Positions 7,387 to 16,583 of a stretch of 64,000 nucleotides of DNA are shown one piece after another; position 1 is the first letter of the stretch, and every line of letters begins with the position of its first letter. This DNA comes from Rhodococcus xishaensis (GTDB lineage: Bacteria > Actinomycetota > Actinomycetes > Mycobacteriales > Mycobacteriaceae): positions 124,001-188,000 of the forward strand of contig NZ_RKLO01000004.1 in the NCBI RefSeq assembly GCF_004011825.1, read 5' to 3'. The position numbers and the translations under genes are program-made. The notes under the pieces were generated by a model. It ran no database searches. It worked only from the letters and a program-made list of their open reading frames with translations, and had not been told where the DNA came from.

Positions 7387-8541
7387 TCAGCTGGCAGCAC
7401 TGCCCGCCGACCCACCGCCGGCCAACGATCCACCGCCGGCTACCGACCCAGCGCCCGTTCCCGCTCCGCTGCCCGTCGAACCGCCGCCCACCAGCGAGCC
7501 GAAGCCGATGCACAGGGACCCGAGGCATTGGTCGATCGCGATGACCGACACGGTGTCGTCGAAGTTGTTGGTGACGTAGGCGCGTGTGCCGTTCGGCGTG
7601 ATCGCTACCCTCTCCGGGCCGCCCCCGACGGGGATGGTCTCTATGACGGTTCTGCGGAGGGTGTCGATGACCGACACCGTGTTGTCATCGTTGTTGGTGA
7701 CGTAGGCGCGCTTCCCGTTCGGGGTGACCGCCACCCCGGTCGGGGCGCCCCCCACCGGGATGGTGTCGACCTGAGTGTTGGTACCGGTGTCGATCACCGA
7801 CACCGAAGCGTCAAAGAGGTTGGTGACGTAGGCGCGTTTCCCGTTCGGGGCGATCGCCACCACGCGCGGGCCGGCGCCGACCGTGACCTCATCGACCACC
7901 ATGTTGGTGCCGGTGTCGATCACCGACACCGAAGCGTCCGTAGAGTTGGCGACGTACGCGAAGTTACCGTTGGGGGTGATCGCTACTCCGAGCGGGAAGG
8001 CGCCGACTGTGATGGTACTGACCACCATGTTGGTGCCGGTGTCGATCACCGACACCGAATCGTCCGCAAAGTTCGTGACGTACGCGAAGTTACCGTTGGG
8101 CGTGATCGCCACCTCGCGCGGGTTGTCGCCGACCGGGATGGGCAGGCCCACGACTGTGTTGGTGCCGGTGTCGATCACCGACACCGAATCATCACCAACG
8201 TTGGTGACGTAGACGCGAGTTCCGTCCGGGGTGACCGCGACCCCGGCCGGGCCGTCGCCGACCGCGACAGTCGTGATCTCGGTGTTGGTGGCGATATCGA
8301 TCACAGACACCGAATCGTCGAGTTGGTTGCCGACATAGGCTGAAGAACCGTCCGGGGTAATCGCCACCCTGGACGGGCCGCCCCCGACCGGGATGGTGTC
8401 GATGACGGTGTCCGCTGCCGCGGTCGTCGCCCCGACTCCGGCGATGCCGAGCACCATCGCGAACGTGGCCAACACTCCGAGCAAACGTGGAGCACGCGCC
8501 TGGACCGTGGTGTGGGCGTGAGAACTACTGTGGTGATTCAC
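7387..8541 (-). CDS. Secreted YVTN beta-propeller protein, seven blades
   Basis: 384 residues from the GTG at 8541 (NHHSSSHAHTTVQARAPR). The signal peptide (LLGVLATFAMVLGIAG) ends TAAA/DTVID. The seven blades vary more than in neighbouring copies (AIAPNGKRAYV, AVTPNGKRAYV, AITPNGNFAYV), so this copy is less homogenised. One blade carries the one-residue-longer VVGLPIPVG linker. It ends with DQCLGSLC and a Gly/Ser tail. The conserved upstream block is at 8544-8669. Confidence 0.85.
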   Translation of the reverse strand: MNHHSSSHAHTTVQARAPRLLGVLATFAMVLGIAGVGATTAAADTVIDTIPVGGGPSRVAITPDGSSAYVGNQLDDSVSVIDIATNTEITTVAVGDGPAGVAVTPDGTRVYVTNVGDDSVSVIDTGTNTVVGLPIPVGDNPREVAITPNGNFAYVTNFADDSVSVIDTGTNMVVSTITVGAFPLGVAITPNGNFAYVANSTDASVSVIDTGTNMVVDEVTVGAGPRVVAIAPNGKRAYVTNLFDASVSVIDTGTNTQVDTIPVGGAPTGVAVTPNGKRAYVTNNDDNTVSVIDTLRRTVIETIPVGGGPERVAITPNGTRAYVTNNFDDTVSVIAIDQCLGSLCIGFGSLVGGGSTGSGAGTGAGSVAGGGSLAGGGSAGSAAS

Positions 8542-8763
8542 ATTTTTCTCCTGCCGTACGAGGACCAAAACGGATCAACCATGCTGCGGGAGGCCGACGG
8601 TCGGATGCGAGTACCGGCAGCCCATCGGAGGCTAACCATCGGACGACTATCTCGATCCCCAACACGCCGCAGGCCGCGAACCCGAAGGGCGGCTGATCCG
8701 GGTCGGCCGACGCCGCCCCCACGATCGGGTGACGGCGCCGACCGGCGCTACACGGTGCGAGTG

Positions 8764-9912
8764 TCAGCTGCCCGCGCTGCCCGCCGAACCGCCGCCGGCC
8801 AACGAACCACCGCCGACCAATGAACCAGTGCCTCCACTGCCCGTCGAACCACCGCCCACCAGCGAGCCGAAGCCGATGCACAGCGACCCGAGGCATTGGT
8901 CGATCGCGATCACCGACACGCTGTCGTCATTGCGGTTGGCGACGTAGGCACGGGTTCCGAACGGTGTTATCGCCACCCCCTCCGGGCTGTCCCCCACCGT
9001 GATCGTGTCCACCACCATGTTGGTGGCGGTGTCGATCACCGACACCGTGTCGTCCAAGCTGTTAGTGACGTAGGCGCGGGATCCGAACGGGGTGATGGCC
9101 ACCCCGTGCGGGCCGTCCCCAACCGAGATGGGCAGGCCCACGGCCACGTTGGTTCCGGTGTCGATCACAGACACCGAGTCACCGAGTCGGTTGGTCACGT
9201 AGGCGCGGGTTCCGTCGGGGGTGATGGCCACCCCTTGCGGACCGTTTCCGACCGCAACGGTGGCGACCACCATGTTGGTGCTGGTGTTGATCACCGACAC
9301 CGTGTTGTCATCGACGTTGGTGACGTAGACGAAGGACCCGTTCGGGGTGATCGCCACCCCGAACGCGTCGTCCCCAACCGGGATGGGCAGGCCCACGACC
9401 ATGTTGGTGGCGGTGTCGATCACCGAGACCGAGGTGGAGTTGGTGACGTAGGCGCGGGTTCCGTCGGGGGTGATCGCCACCCCCCTTGGGCTGTTTCCGA
9501 CCGCAACGGTGGCGACCACCATGTTGGTGCCCGTGTTGATCACCGACACTGAGTCGTCAAAACGATTGGCGACGTAGGCGAACTTCCCATTCGGGGTGAT
9601 CGCCACCCCGACTGGGGAATCTCCAACCGGGATGGGCGCGCCCACGACCGTGTTGGTGGCGGTGTTGATCACCGACACCGAGTCGTCCAAGTTGTTAGTG
9701 ACGTAGGCGCGGATACCGAGGGGCGTGATTGCAACCCCCTGTGGGCTGTCGCCAACCTGGATGGTGTCGATGACGGTGTCCGCTGCCGCGGTCGTCGCCC
9801 CGACTCCGGCGATGCCGAGCACCATCGCGAACGTGGCCAACACTGCGAGCAACAGACGTAGAGTGCGCGCCTGGACCGGGGTGTGGGCGTGAGAACTACT
9901 GCGGTGATTCAC
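8764..9912 (-). CDS. Secreted YVTN beta-propeller protein, seven blades
   Basis: 382 residues from the GTG at 9912 (NHRSSSHAHTPVQARTLR). The signal peptide (LLAVLATFAMVLGIAG) is nearly identical to that of the gene at 7387-8541. Seven blades alternate between the VVATVAVG and VVGLPIPVG linkers. The blade reading AYVTNSTSVSVIDT lacks the two or three residues before VSVIDT, a small in-frame deletion in a loop. It ends with DQCLGSLC and a GGGS tail. The conserved upstream block is at 9915-10041. Confidence 0.85.
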   Translation of the reverse strand: MNHRSSSHAHTPVQARTLRLLLAVLATFAMVLGIAGVGATTAAADTVIDTIQVGDSPQGVAITPLGIRAYVTNNLDDSVSVINTATNTVVGAPIPVGDSPVGVAITPNGKFAYVANRFDDSVSVINTGTNMVVATVAVGNSPRGVAITPDGTRAYVTNSTSVSVIDTATNMVVGLPIPVGDDAFGVAITPNGSFVYVTNVDDNTVSVINTSTNMVVATVAVGNGPQGVAITPDGTRAYVTNRLGDSVSVIDTGTNVAVGLPISVGDGPHGVAITPFGSRAYVTNSLDDTVSVIDTATNMVVDTITVGDSPEGVAITPFGTRAYVANRNDDSVSVIAIDQCLGSLCIGFGSLVGGGSTGSGGTGSLVGGGSLAGGGSAGSAGS

Positions 9913-10125
9913 ATTTTTCTCCTGCCGTACGAGGACCAAAACGGATCGACCGTGCTGCGAGAGAGCCGGCGGTGAGATGCGAATGCCAGCAGCCCACCGG
10001 AGGCTAACCATCGGAAAGCCATCTCGATCCCCAACACGCCGGGAAACGCGAACCCGGAAGACCTCTGGATCGGGTCGAATCCGAGCCGAAGGTCCGCACA
10101 CGCGGAACGCGCTACAGCGCTTGAC

Positions 10126-11220
10126 TCAACTGCCCGTCGAACCGCCGCCCACCACCGACCCAGCACCCCCCAGCGAGCCGAAGCCGTTGCACAGCGACCC
10201 GAGGCATCGGTCGATCGCGATCACCGACACTGTGTCGTCGCTAAGGTTGGCAACGTAGGCGAAAGCCCCGTTCGGTGTGATCGCCAGCTTGTACGGGTCG
10301 TTCCCGACTGTGATTGTCTCGACCACCGTGCTGGTGTACGTGTCGATCACCGAAACCGTGCCGTCGTTTTGGTTGGTGACGTAGGCGAAAGCCCCGTCCG
10401 GTGTGATCTCCACCCCGAACGGTGCATCTCCAACGGTGGTGGTAATGATTTCGGTGTTGGTGCCGGTGTCGATCACCGACACCTTGTCGTCCACGACACT
10501 GGTGACGTAGACGCGGGACCCATTCGGGGTGACCGCCACCCCGACCGGGACCTCCCCAACCGGGATGGGTGCGCCCACGACCATGTTGGTGCCCGTGTCG
10601 ATCACCGACACCGTGTCGTCATCGGAGTTGCTGACGTAGGCGCGGGACCCGTCGGGGGTGATCGCCAACCCTTCCGGGTTGTTCCCGACCGTGACGGTCG
10701 CGATCTCGATGTTGGTGCCGGTGTCGATCACTGACACCAAATCACTGAAGAGGTTGGCGACGTAGGCACGGGACCCGTCGGGAGTGATCTCCACCGCGAC
10801 CGGGCCGTTCCCGACCGGGATGGGCGCGCCCACAACCGTGTTGGTGCCGGTGTCGATCACTGACACCGTGTCGTCGGCGATGTTGGTGACGTAGGCGCGG
10901 GTCCCTTCGGGGGTGATCGCCACCGCGATCGGTTGATTTCCGACGGTGACGGTAGTGGTTTCGGTGTTCGTGCCGGTGTCGATCACTGACACCGTGCCGT
11001 CTATCTGGTTGGGGACGTAGGCGCGGCTTCCGTCCGGGGTGATGGCCACGACGCGCGGGCTGTTCCCGACCGGGATGGTGTCGACGACGGTGGCCGCGGC
11101 CGCCGTCCCCGCCCCGGCGATACCGAGCATCATCGCGAACGTGGCCAACACTCCGAGCAACAGACGTGGGGTACGCACCTGGACCGCGGAGGGGGCGTGA
11201 GAACTACTGTGGTGATTCAC
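10126..11220 (-). CDS. Secreted YVTN beta-propeller protein, seven blades, short tail
   Basis: 364 residues from the GTG at 11220 (NHHSSSHAPSAVQVRTPR). The signal peptide reads LLGVLATFAMMLGIAGAG. Seven blades include two with EITPDG instead of AITPDG. After DRCLGSLC the Gly/Ser tail stops early at GGGSTGS, about 20 residues shorter than siblings. The DNA beyond the stop lacks the usual spacer start, so the 3' end was probably cut by recombination. Its upstream region includes a fragment of the phosphatidyltransferase gene (11358-11388). Confidence 0.85.
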   Translation of the reverse strand: MNHHSSSHAPSAVQVRTPRLLLGVLATFAMMLGIAGAGTAAAATVVDTIPVGNSPRVVAITPDGSRAYVPNQIDGTVSVIDTGTNTETTTVTVGNQPIAVAITPEGTRAYVTNIADDTVSVIDTGTNTVVGAPIPVGNGPVAVEITPDGSRAYVANLFSDLVSVIDTGTNIEIATVTVGNNPEGLAITPDGSRAYVSNSDDDTVSVIDTGTNMVVGAPIPVGEVPVGVAVTPNGSRVYVTSVVDDKVSVIDTGTNTEIITTTVGDAPFGVEITPDGAFAYVTNQNDGTVSVIDTYTSTVVETITVGNDPYKLAITPNGAFAYVANLSDDTVSVIAIDRCLGSLCNGFGSLGGAGSVVGGGSTGS

Positions 11221-11357
11221 ATTCTTCTCCTGCCGTACGAGGACCAAAACAGGTCAACCATGCTGCGGGAGAGCTGCCGGTCGGATGCGGACACCGGCAG
11301 CCCATCGGAGGCTAACCGTCAGATAGCTATATCGACCCCAACACGCCGAGAAACCAA

Positions 11358-11388
11358 CTCACCGCGACCCAGACCACCGCGATTTGCC
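11358..11388 (-). pseudogene. Remnant of the phosphatidyltransferase gene 3' region
   Basis: CTCACCGCGAC followed by CCAGACCACCGCGAT and TGCC matches 12917-12956 inside the CDP-alcohol phosphatidyltransferase gene, with 9 bp missing in the middle and one base change. It marks where this YVTN gene once adjoined that gene. Confidence 0.6.
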
Positions 11389-11492
11389 CTGCCGTCAAAC
11401 GTATCTGGAATCCTGACCACCACCGAACCGACCGGCGCCGCCATCCTCACAGTCGAGGTCGCGGTGCCGGTCGGCCCTACACCATGCGGATG

Positions 11493-12662
11493 TCAGCTGC
11501 CGGCGCTACCAGCCGAACCGGCGCCCGCCAACGAACCACCACCGGCCACCGAGCCGGTGCCTCCGCTGCCCGTCGAACCACCGCCGACCAACGATCCGGC
11601 GCCCGCAAGGGAGCCGAAGCACAACGATCCGAGGCACTTCTTGATGGCGATCACCGACACCGTGTCGTCATCACGGTTGGTGACGTAGGCGCGGGTTCCA
11701 TCCGGTGTGATCGCCACCCCGAAGGGCTCGTTCCCGACCGAGACGGTCTCGACCACCGCGTTGGCACCGGTGTCGATCACCGACACCGTGGTGCTCCCGA
11801 GGTTGGTGACGTAGGCGCGTTTCCCATCGGGGGTGATCGCCAACCCCTGCGGGTTGCTTCCGACCGGGATGGGTACGCCCACGACCGTGTTGGTGCCGGT
11901 GTCGATCACCGACACCGTGTTGTCGCCGAAATTGGTGACGTAGGCGCGGGTGCCGTCGGGAGTGATCGCCACCCCGTTCGGGAAGCCTCCGACCGGGAGG
12001 GGGGCGCCCACGACCGTGTCGGTGTCGGTGTCGATCACCGACACCGTGCCGCTGAAGTTGTTGGTGACGTAGGCGAGGGCCCCGTCCGGGGTGATCGCCA
12101 CCCCGACCGGGCCGTTGCCGACCGGGATGGGTACGCCCAGGATCATGTTGGTGCCGGTGTCGATCACCGACACCGTGTTGTCACCGAAGTTGGCGACGTA
12201 GGCGAGGGCCCCGTCCGGGGTGATGGCCACCCCGGCCGGGAAGTTTCCGACTGTGACGGTCGTGATCGGGATGTTGGTGCCGGTGTCGATCACCGACACT
12301 GAGTTGCTGAAGTTGTTGGTGACGTAGGCGCGGGTCCCGTTCGGGGTGATTGCCACCCCGAACGGGCTGGGCCCGACGGGGATGGGGGCGCCCACGACCA
12401 TGTTCGTGCCGGTGTCGACCACCGACACGGAATTGGCTTGGGCGTTGGCGACGTAGGCGAAGGTTCCGTCCGGGGTGATCGCCACCCCCTGTGGAGCGTT
12501 CCCGACGGGGATAGTGTCGATGACGGTGTCCGCCGCCGCGGTCGCCGCCCCTGCCCCAGCGATGCCGAGCATCATCGCGAACGTGGCCAACGCTCCGAGC
12601 AAGAGACGTGGGGCACGCGCCTGGACCGTGGACTGGGCGCGAGAACTACTGCGGTGATTCAC
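11493..12662 (-). CDS. Secreted YVTN beta-propeller protein, seven blades
   Basis: 389 residues from the GTG at 12662 (NHRSSSRAQSTVQARAPR). The signal peptide (LLGALATFAMMLGIAG) ends TAAA/DTVID. Seven blades follow, four with the longer linker (VVGAPIPVG, ILGVPIPVG, VVGAPLPVG, VVGVPIPVG). The last blade ends VIAIKKCLGSLC, then a long Gly/Ser tail. It is the most upstream family member and now abuts the phosphatidyltransferase gene 211 bp away. Confidence 0.85.
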   Translation of the reverse strand: MNHRSSSRAQSTVQARAPRLLLGALATFAMMLGIAGAGAATAAADTVIDTIPVGNAPQGVAITPDGTFAYVANAQANSVSVVDTGTNMVVGAPIPVGPSPFGVAITPNGTRAYVTNNFSNSVSVIDTGTNIPITTVTVGNFPAGVAITPDGALAYVANFGDNTVSVIDTGTNMILGVPIPVGNGPVGVAITPDGALAYVTNNFSGTVSVIDTDTDTVVGAPLPVGGFPNGVAITPDGTRAYVTNFGDNTVSVIDTGTNTVVGVPIPVGSNPQGLAITPDGKRAYVTNLGSTTVSVIDTGANAVVETVSVGNEPFGVAITPDGTRAYVTNRDDDTVSVIAIKKCLGSLCFGSLAGAGSLVGGGSTGSGGTGSVAGGGSLAGAGSAGSAGS

Positions 12663-12791
12663 ATTTTTCTCCTGCCGTACGAGGACCAAAACGGATCAAC
12701 CATGCTGCGGGAGAACTGGCGGTCGGATGCGAATGCCGACAGCCCATCGGAGGCTAACCGTCTAATAGCGCTCGCGATCCCCAACACGCCG
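12663..12791 (-). promoter_or_regulatory. Conserved upstream block of the YVTN family
   Basis: Six of the eight YVTN genes share about 130 bp directly upstream: here and at 3048-3173, 7101-7228, 8542-8669, 9913-10041 and 11221-11349. Read on the minus strand it contains CGGCGTGTTGGGGATC, GGTTAGCCTCC, GGTTGATCCGTTTTGG and GGAGAAAAATGTGAATCACC at the start. It probably holds promoter and leader; exact -10 and -35 boxes are not clear. Confidence 0.55.
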
Positions 12792-12873
12792 AGAAAACAA
12801 GACCGCTGGATCTGGGTCGAATCCGGGCTGAAAGTCTGTACCCGCGGCAGGCGCTACAGTCCGGTCGGGGCGG

Positions 12874-13503
12874 TCAGCGTAGGGCCCGGTACCCGGCGAT
12901 GATCCGCTGGACCGAGCTCACCGCGACCACTACGGCCCAGACCACCGCGATCTGCCAGGCGAACGCCGAGAACACCAACCACAGTGCGTGCACCACAACG
13001 GTTTCCGCCCCCTCGGCCAGGCCGCCGAGGAACGACAGCGACCGACCGTCGTCCAGGGTCCGGCCGCTGCGTTCGGCAATCGAGGAGAAGGCGAGAAAAA
13101 CGGTGCCGTTGATGTAGTAGGCGAGGAGGACGAGAAGGAAGGGCCACCAGGGCGCACCGTATGCGGAGGTGGCCCCGACAGCAACGCCGACCACCGTGCT
13201 TCCGTAGACAATGAAGTCCGCAGTGATGTCGAAGAATCCTCCCGCTCCCGCATCGCCGGCCGTGGGTGTGCGGGCGCGGCGGCGGCGCGCGAGGGGGCCG
13301 TCGAGCCCGTCGGCGAGACGGGAGAGCAGCCACAGGACCAGCGCCACCCACCACCATTGGAGCCCGGCGCTGACGGCGCTTCCGAGCCCGAGCACCAGAC
13401 CCACGCCGGTGATCCGATCCGGGGTGATCGCGGGAATGTCGATCAACGCGGCGCAGCGGGCAAGTGGCTGGTCGAGTTTCCTACGCAGATACTGGTCGAT
13501 CAT
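12874..13503 (-). CDS. CDP-alcohol phosphatidyltransferase family membrane protein
   Basis: 209 residues, ATG start. The family signature D-G-x2-A-R-x(n)-G-x3-D-x3-D is complete (ADGLDGPLARRRR...GGFFDITADF, about residues 64-98), with the acidic residues that bind metal and CDP. About six hydrophobic segments follow the family pattern. Such enzymes transfer a phosphatidyl group from CDP-diacylglycerol to an alcohol during phospholipid synthesis; the substrate cannot be told. It lies 22 bp downstream of the TVP38-type gene, probably in one operon. Part of its 3' end has been copied into the YVTN region. Confidence 0.85.
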   Translation of the reverse strand: MIDQYLRRKLDQPLARCAALIDIPAITPDRITGVGLVLGLGSAVSAGLQWWWVALVLWLLSRLADGLDGPLARRRRARTPTAGDAGAGGFFDITADFIVYGSTVVGVAVGATSAYGAPWWPFLLVLLAYYINGTVFLAFSSIAERSGRTLDDGRSLSFLGGLAEGAETVVVHALWLVFSAFAWQIAVVWAVVVAVSSVQRIIAGYRALR

Positions 13504-13525
13504 CCTGGCCCCCCGCCATCGTGCT

Positions 13526-14230
13526 CTAGGCGCCCGCGCCGCTCACGTTGTTGGCGACTCGGGTGAATCCCATCCGCCGCGCGAGGTAACCGGTGCCGAC
13601 GCTCAGGAGGATGATCGCGAGTACTGCAAGAGCGAAGGGCCACGACAGCGGTGACGTGCCGTACGCCCCGAGCGCCGTGTATCCGATGGTGGCCGGAACG
13701 ATCCCTATCGCGGTGCCGATGACGTAGTCGCGTTGCTTCACGGCGCTCAGCCCCGCGGCGTAGTTGACCAGGCCGAAGGGGAACAGGGGAACGAGTCGCA
13801 CGATCAGCACCGAGGTCAATCCGCGGCGCTCGAGTAATGAGTCGATCGCGCGGACCTTGGACCATTCGATCCGCGCGACCCCGCCGCGGCCGAGCGACCG
13901 CGACACCCAGTAGGCCATCCAGGCACCGAGGGTCGCGGCGACGATCACGACGAGGACCCCTGCCACGAGGCCGAACAGCAGACCGCTGGCCACGGTCAGC
14001 GCGCTCGCTGGGAAGGGAGTGAGAGTCGTGACGGCGTAGAGGAGGACGAACAGAACCATCCCCCACGCACCTGCCGCGGCCACCTGGTCGCGCAGCGACT
14101 CCGGATGCGGCACGTCGATACTGAGGGCCACGAGGGCACCGCCGAGGATGATGACGGCGAGGATTCCCAGTTTGAGCCGGTAGTCCCAGCCCGCTCGTCC
14201 GCCCGCCGGGACCTTCTCTTCGATGTCCAC
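13526..14230 (-). CDS. TVP38/TMEM64 family (DedA-like) membrane protein
   Basis: 234 residues from GTG. It has several membrane segments and the family core FPASALTVASGLLFGLVAG (about 73-91), then RLVPLFPFGLVNYAAGLSAV (about 144-163) with the conserved Arg and Pro-Phe. The family is linked to lipid scrambling and membrane homeostasis; the specific role here is unknown. It is transcribed ahead of the phosphatidyltransferase, which suits a shared role in membrane lipids. It is divergent from the ABC importer operon. Confidence 0.8.
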   Translation of the reverse strand: MDIEEKVPAGGRAGWDYRLKLGILAVIILGGALVALSIDVPHPESLRDQVAAAGAWGMVLFVLLYAVTTLTPFPASALTVASGLLFGLVAGVLVVIVAATLGAWMAYWVSRSLGRGGVARIEWSKVRAIDSLLERRGLTSVLIVRLVPLFPFGLVNYAAGLSAVKQRDYVIGTAIGIVPATIGYTALGAYGTSPLSWPFALAVLAIILLSVGTGYLARRMGFTRVANNVSGAGA

Positions 14231-14399
14231 CGCATACCCTCGTTCTTGTCTTCTGTTCTAACCTTCGCTGTGAAGCACCCTGAGACACCACGATGCCCTG
14301 GATCCGTTTCAACGGGAAGGCATCGGCGGTGTCGTTGTGTTCCCGAACCGAAGAATTCGTCCGATCCATCCTTAGCGGTGGACCGCCCGGAGGGTGTCT

Positions 14400-15692
14400 G
14401 TGAAGCATTTCGTTCGACCAAGAGGCCTATCGATCTCACGACCGCGACCCGCAGGATCACGCGTTGCTGTGCGCGCGTTGGTCACAGCAGGGCTCAGTGT
14501 CGGGTTGCTGCTCGCCGGGTGCGCCGCGCCTGGCCCCGAAGCCCCGGTCGCGGAGAACCTGCCGTGGAGTGAGATCGAGGAGCAGGCCCAGGGGCAGACG
14601 GTCTCGGTGTGGATGTACGGCGGCGACGAACAGGGCAACAGCTACGTCGACGAGTATCTCATCCCGGCGGCGCGGGCTGCAGGGGTGACGCTACGTCGGG
14701 TGCCCGTCGCGTCCACGTCCGATGCCGTCAACCGGATTCTGTCGGAAAGGCAGGCCGGTCTCACGGACGGCGATGTAGACCTGGTCTGGGTCAACGGCGA
14801 CAACTTCAGTACGGGCAAGCAGGCCGGTGCCTGGCTGTGTGGGTGGACCTCGACCCTTCCGAACATGAAATTCACGGATCCGGATGATCCCCTGCTCAAC
14901 GACGATTTCGGGACCCCGGTCGAGGGCTGCGAGGCGCCGTGGCACAAGGCGCAGTTCACCCTCGTCTACAACGCCGCGGCGGTCCCCGACCCGCCGACGA
15001 CCCTTGCCGGTGTCCTCGACTGGGCGCAGGCGAACCCGGGCAGATTCACCTATCCGGCGCCGCCGGACTTCACCGGATCGGTGTTCGTCCGCGAGGTGCT
15101 GGCCAGTGTGTCGGGCGGCGCGGAGAACGTGCCGGCCCAGTTCAGCGAGGCGGACTACGACCGTCTGACGCCGGCCCTGTTCGACCGGCTGCGCGAGATC
15201 GCCCCGTCCCTGTGGCGCGGGGGGACCACATATCCGCAGACCTCGTCCGAGCTCGACGCCCTGTACGCGGGCGGTCAGGTGGACATGACGATGACCTACG
15301 GACCGGCGACACTGACTGATCTGGTGGCGCAGGGAACATACCCACCGCAGACGAAGGTGCTGCAGCTCGACGAGGGCACCGTGGGCAACGCCAGCTTCCT
15401 GGCCATCCCCTCGACGTCTGGGCAGTCGGCCGCCGCCCGCGTGGTGGCCAACCTCGCGCTCTCACCCGAACAGCAACTCGCGTCGGCCCGCCCCGATGTC
15501 TGGGGGCAGTTCACGGTTCTCGACCTGGAGAGATTGTCACCGGCGGACCGTGAGGCGTTCGCTGCGCTACCGTCGTCGCCTGTGGTCCCGACCTACGATG
15601 TTCTCTCCCGCAACGCGCACCCCGAATTGTCGGCGCAGTGGGTCGCCCCGCTCGACGATGGTTGGCGGCGAAACGTCCTCGCGGGTCGATGA
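14400..15692 (+). CDS. YnjB-type ABC transporter substrate-binding lipoprotein
   Basis: The GTG at 14400 lies 6 nt after GGAGG; the in-frame GTG at 14394 touches that site, so the later start is preferred. The signal peptide has a lipobox LLLAGC. The mature part matches YnjB-like binding proteins: VWMYGGDEQGN, ADAV-like SDAVNRILSERQAG, VDLVWVNGDNF, KQAGAWLCGWTSTLPN. It is the first gene of a four-gene importer operon with two permeases and an ATPase. The ligand of YnjBCD systems is not established. Confidence 0.85.
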   Translation: MKHFVRPRGLSISRPRPAGSRVAVRALVTAGLSVGLLLAGCAAPGPEAPVAENLPWSEIEEQAQGQTVSVWMYGGDEQGNSYVDEYLIPAARAAGVTLRRVPVASTSDAVNRILSERQAGLTDGDVDLVWVNGDNFSTGKQAGAWLCGWTSTLPNMKFTDPDDPLLNDDFGTPVEGCEAPWHKAQFTLVYNAAAVPDPPTTLAGVLDWAQANPGRFTYPAPPDFTGSVFVREVLASVSGGAENVPAQFSEADYDRLTPALFDRLREIAPSLWRGGTTYPQTSSELDALYAGGQVDMTMTYGPATLTDLVAQGTYPPQTKVLQLDEGTVGNASFLAIPSTSGQSAAARVVANLALSPEQQLASARPDVWGQFTVLDLERLSPADREAFAALPSSPVVPTYDVLSRNAHPELSAQWVAPLDDGWRRNVLAGR

Positions 15693-15713
15693 AGGCCGGC
15701 CGATGATGAACCT

Positions 15714-16583
15714 ATGCCGGTGAAGGCGGACGGCGCCCAGGCCCGCGTGCCAGGTCGAAGCAGTTGGCGCTACACCGTGTGGGTGCTGCCCGCCGTGATT
15801 CCGGTGCTCGCGGTCGTCGGTGCGGGTCTGGGCACCGCACTGTTGCAGAGTCTCGGCCTGATGCCGCTGGTCGGCAATCCGGAGTTGACCCTCGAGGCGT
15901 ACACCGCCAACTCCGAGGATCTGCTCACCTCTGCCCTGCTCACGCTCGCTATCGCGGTCGTCTCGACCGCTCTCGCCGCCGCGATCGGATTGTGCGCGGC
16001 ATTGTCGGTCCTGTCCGGCCGGCGAACGGCGATGTTCGCCGCCAGCCTCACCATTCCGGTGCCGCACCTGATCGGTGCCGCCACCATTGGGCTGCTGCTG
16101 GCCGATTCCGGACTGCTCCCCCGACTGCTGGGGCTCGACGGGGGCGAATGGCCGGCCCTCGTCGGAGGTCGATGGTGGATCGCCGTCATCGCGGAGTACG
16201 CATGGAAGGAATCGGCATTCATCGCATTGGTGGTTGCCGGGACGCTCGCCACCCGGGTGGCCCGGTACGACGAGACCGCCGCGACGCTGGGGGCGGGACG
16301 GCGCGCGCGGTTGCGGCTGGTCACTTTGCCGCTGGTCCTGCCCGCCCTGATCGCGGCGTCGGCGATCGCGTTCGCCTACACGGTCGGCTCCTACGAGGTG
16401 GCGAAGATTCTGGGCCGCGCGTATCCCGAACCACTGCCGGTGATGGCGGTTCGCTTGTTCACCTCGATCGACCTCGCCACGCGACCCGAGGCGGCCGCGG
16501 TCGCGATCGTCACCACAGGTTTGGCGCTGGCAACCGCGGCGGTGGCCCTGAGGGCGTTGCGCCGTTCGGCGGTGTGGCAGTGA
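15714..16583 (+). CDS. ABC transporter permease, YnjC-type, first subunit
   Basis: 289 residues, six or so membrane segments. It contains the EAA-type loop that contacts the ATPase (RYDETAATLGAGRRARLRLVTLPLVLPALIA, around residues 183-213). In E. coli the two permease halves are fused in YnjC; here they are separate genes. It starts 21 bp after the binding protein and ends overlapping the next permease by 4 bp (GTGA). Confidence 0.85.
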   Translation: MPVKADGAQARVPGRSSWRYTVWVLPAVIPVLAVVGAGLGTALLQSLGLMPLVGNPELTLEAYTANSEDLLTSALLTLAIAVVSTALAAAIGLCAALSVLSGRRTAMFAASLTIPVPHLIGAATIGLLLADSGLLPRLLGLDGGEWPALVGGRWWIAVIAEYAWKESAFIALVVAGTLATRVARYDETAATLGAGRRARLRLVTLPLVLPALIAASAIAFAYTVGSYEVAKILGRAYPEPLPVMAVRLFTSIDLATRPEAAAVAIVTTGLALATAAVALRALRRSAVWQ

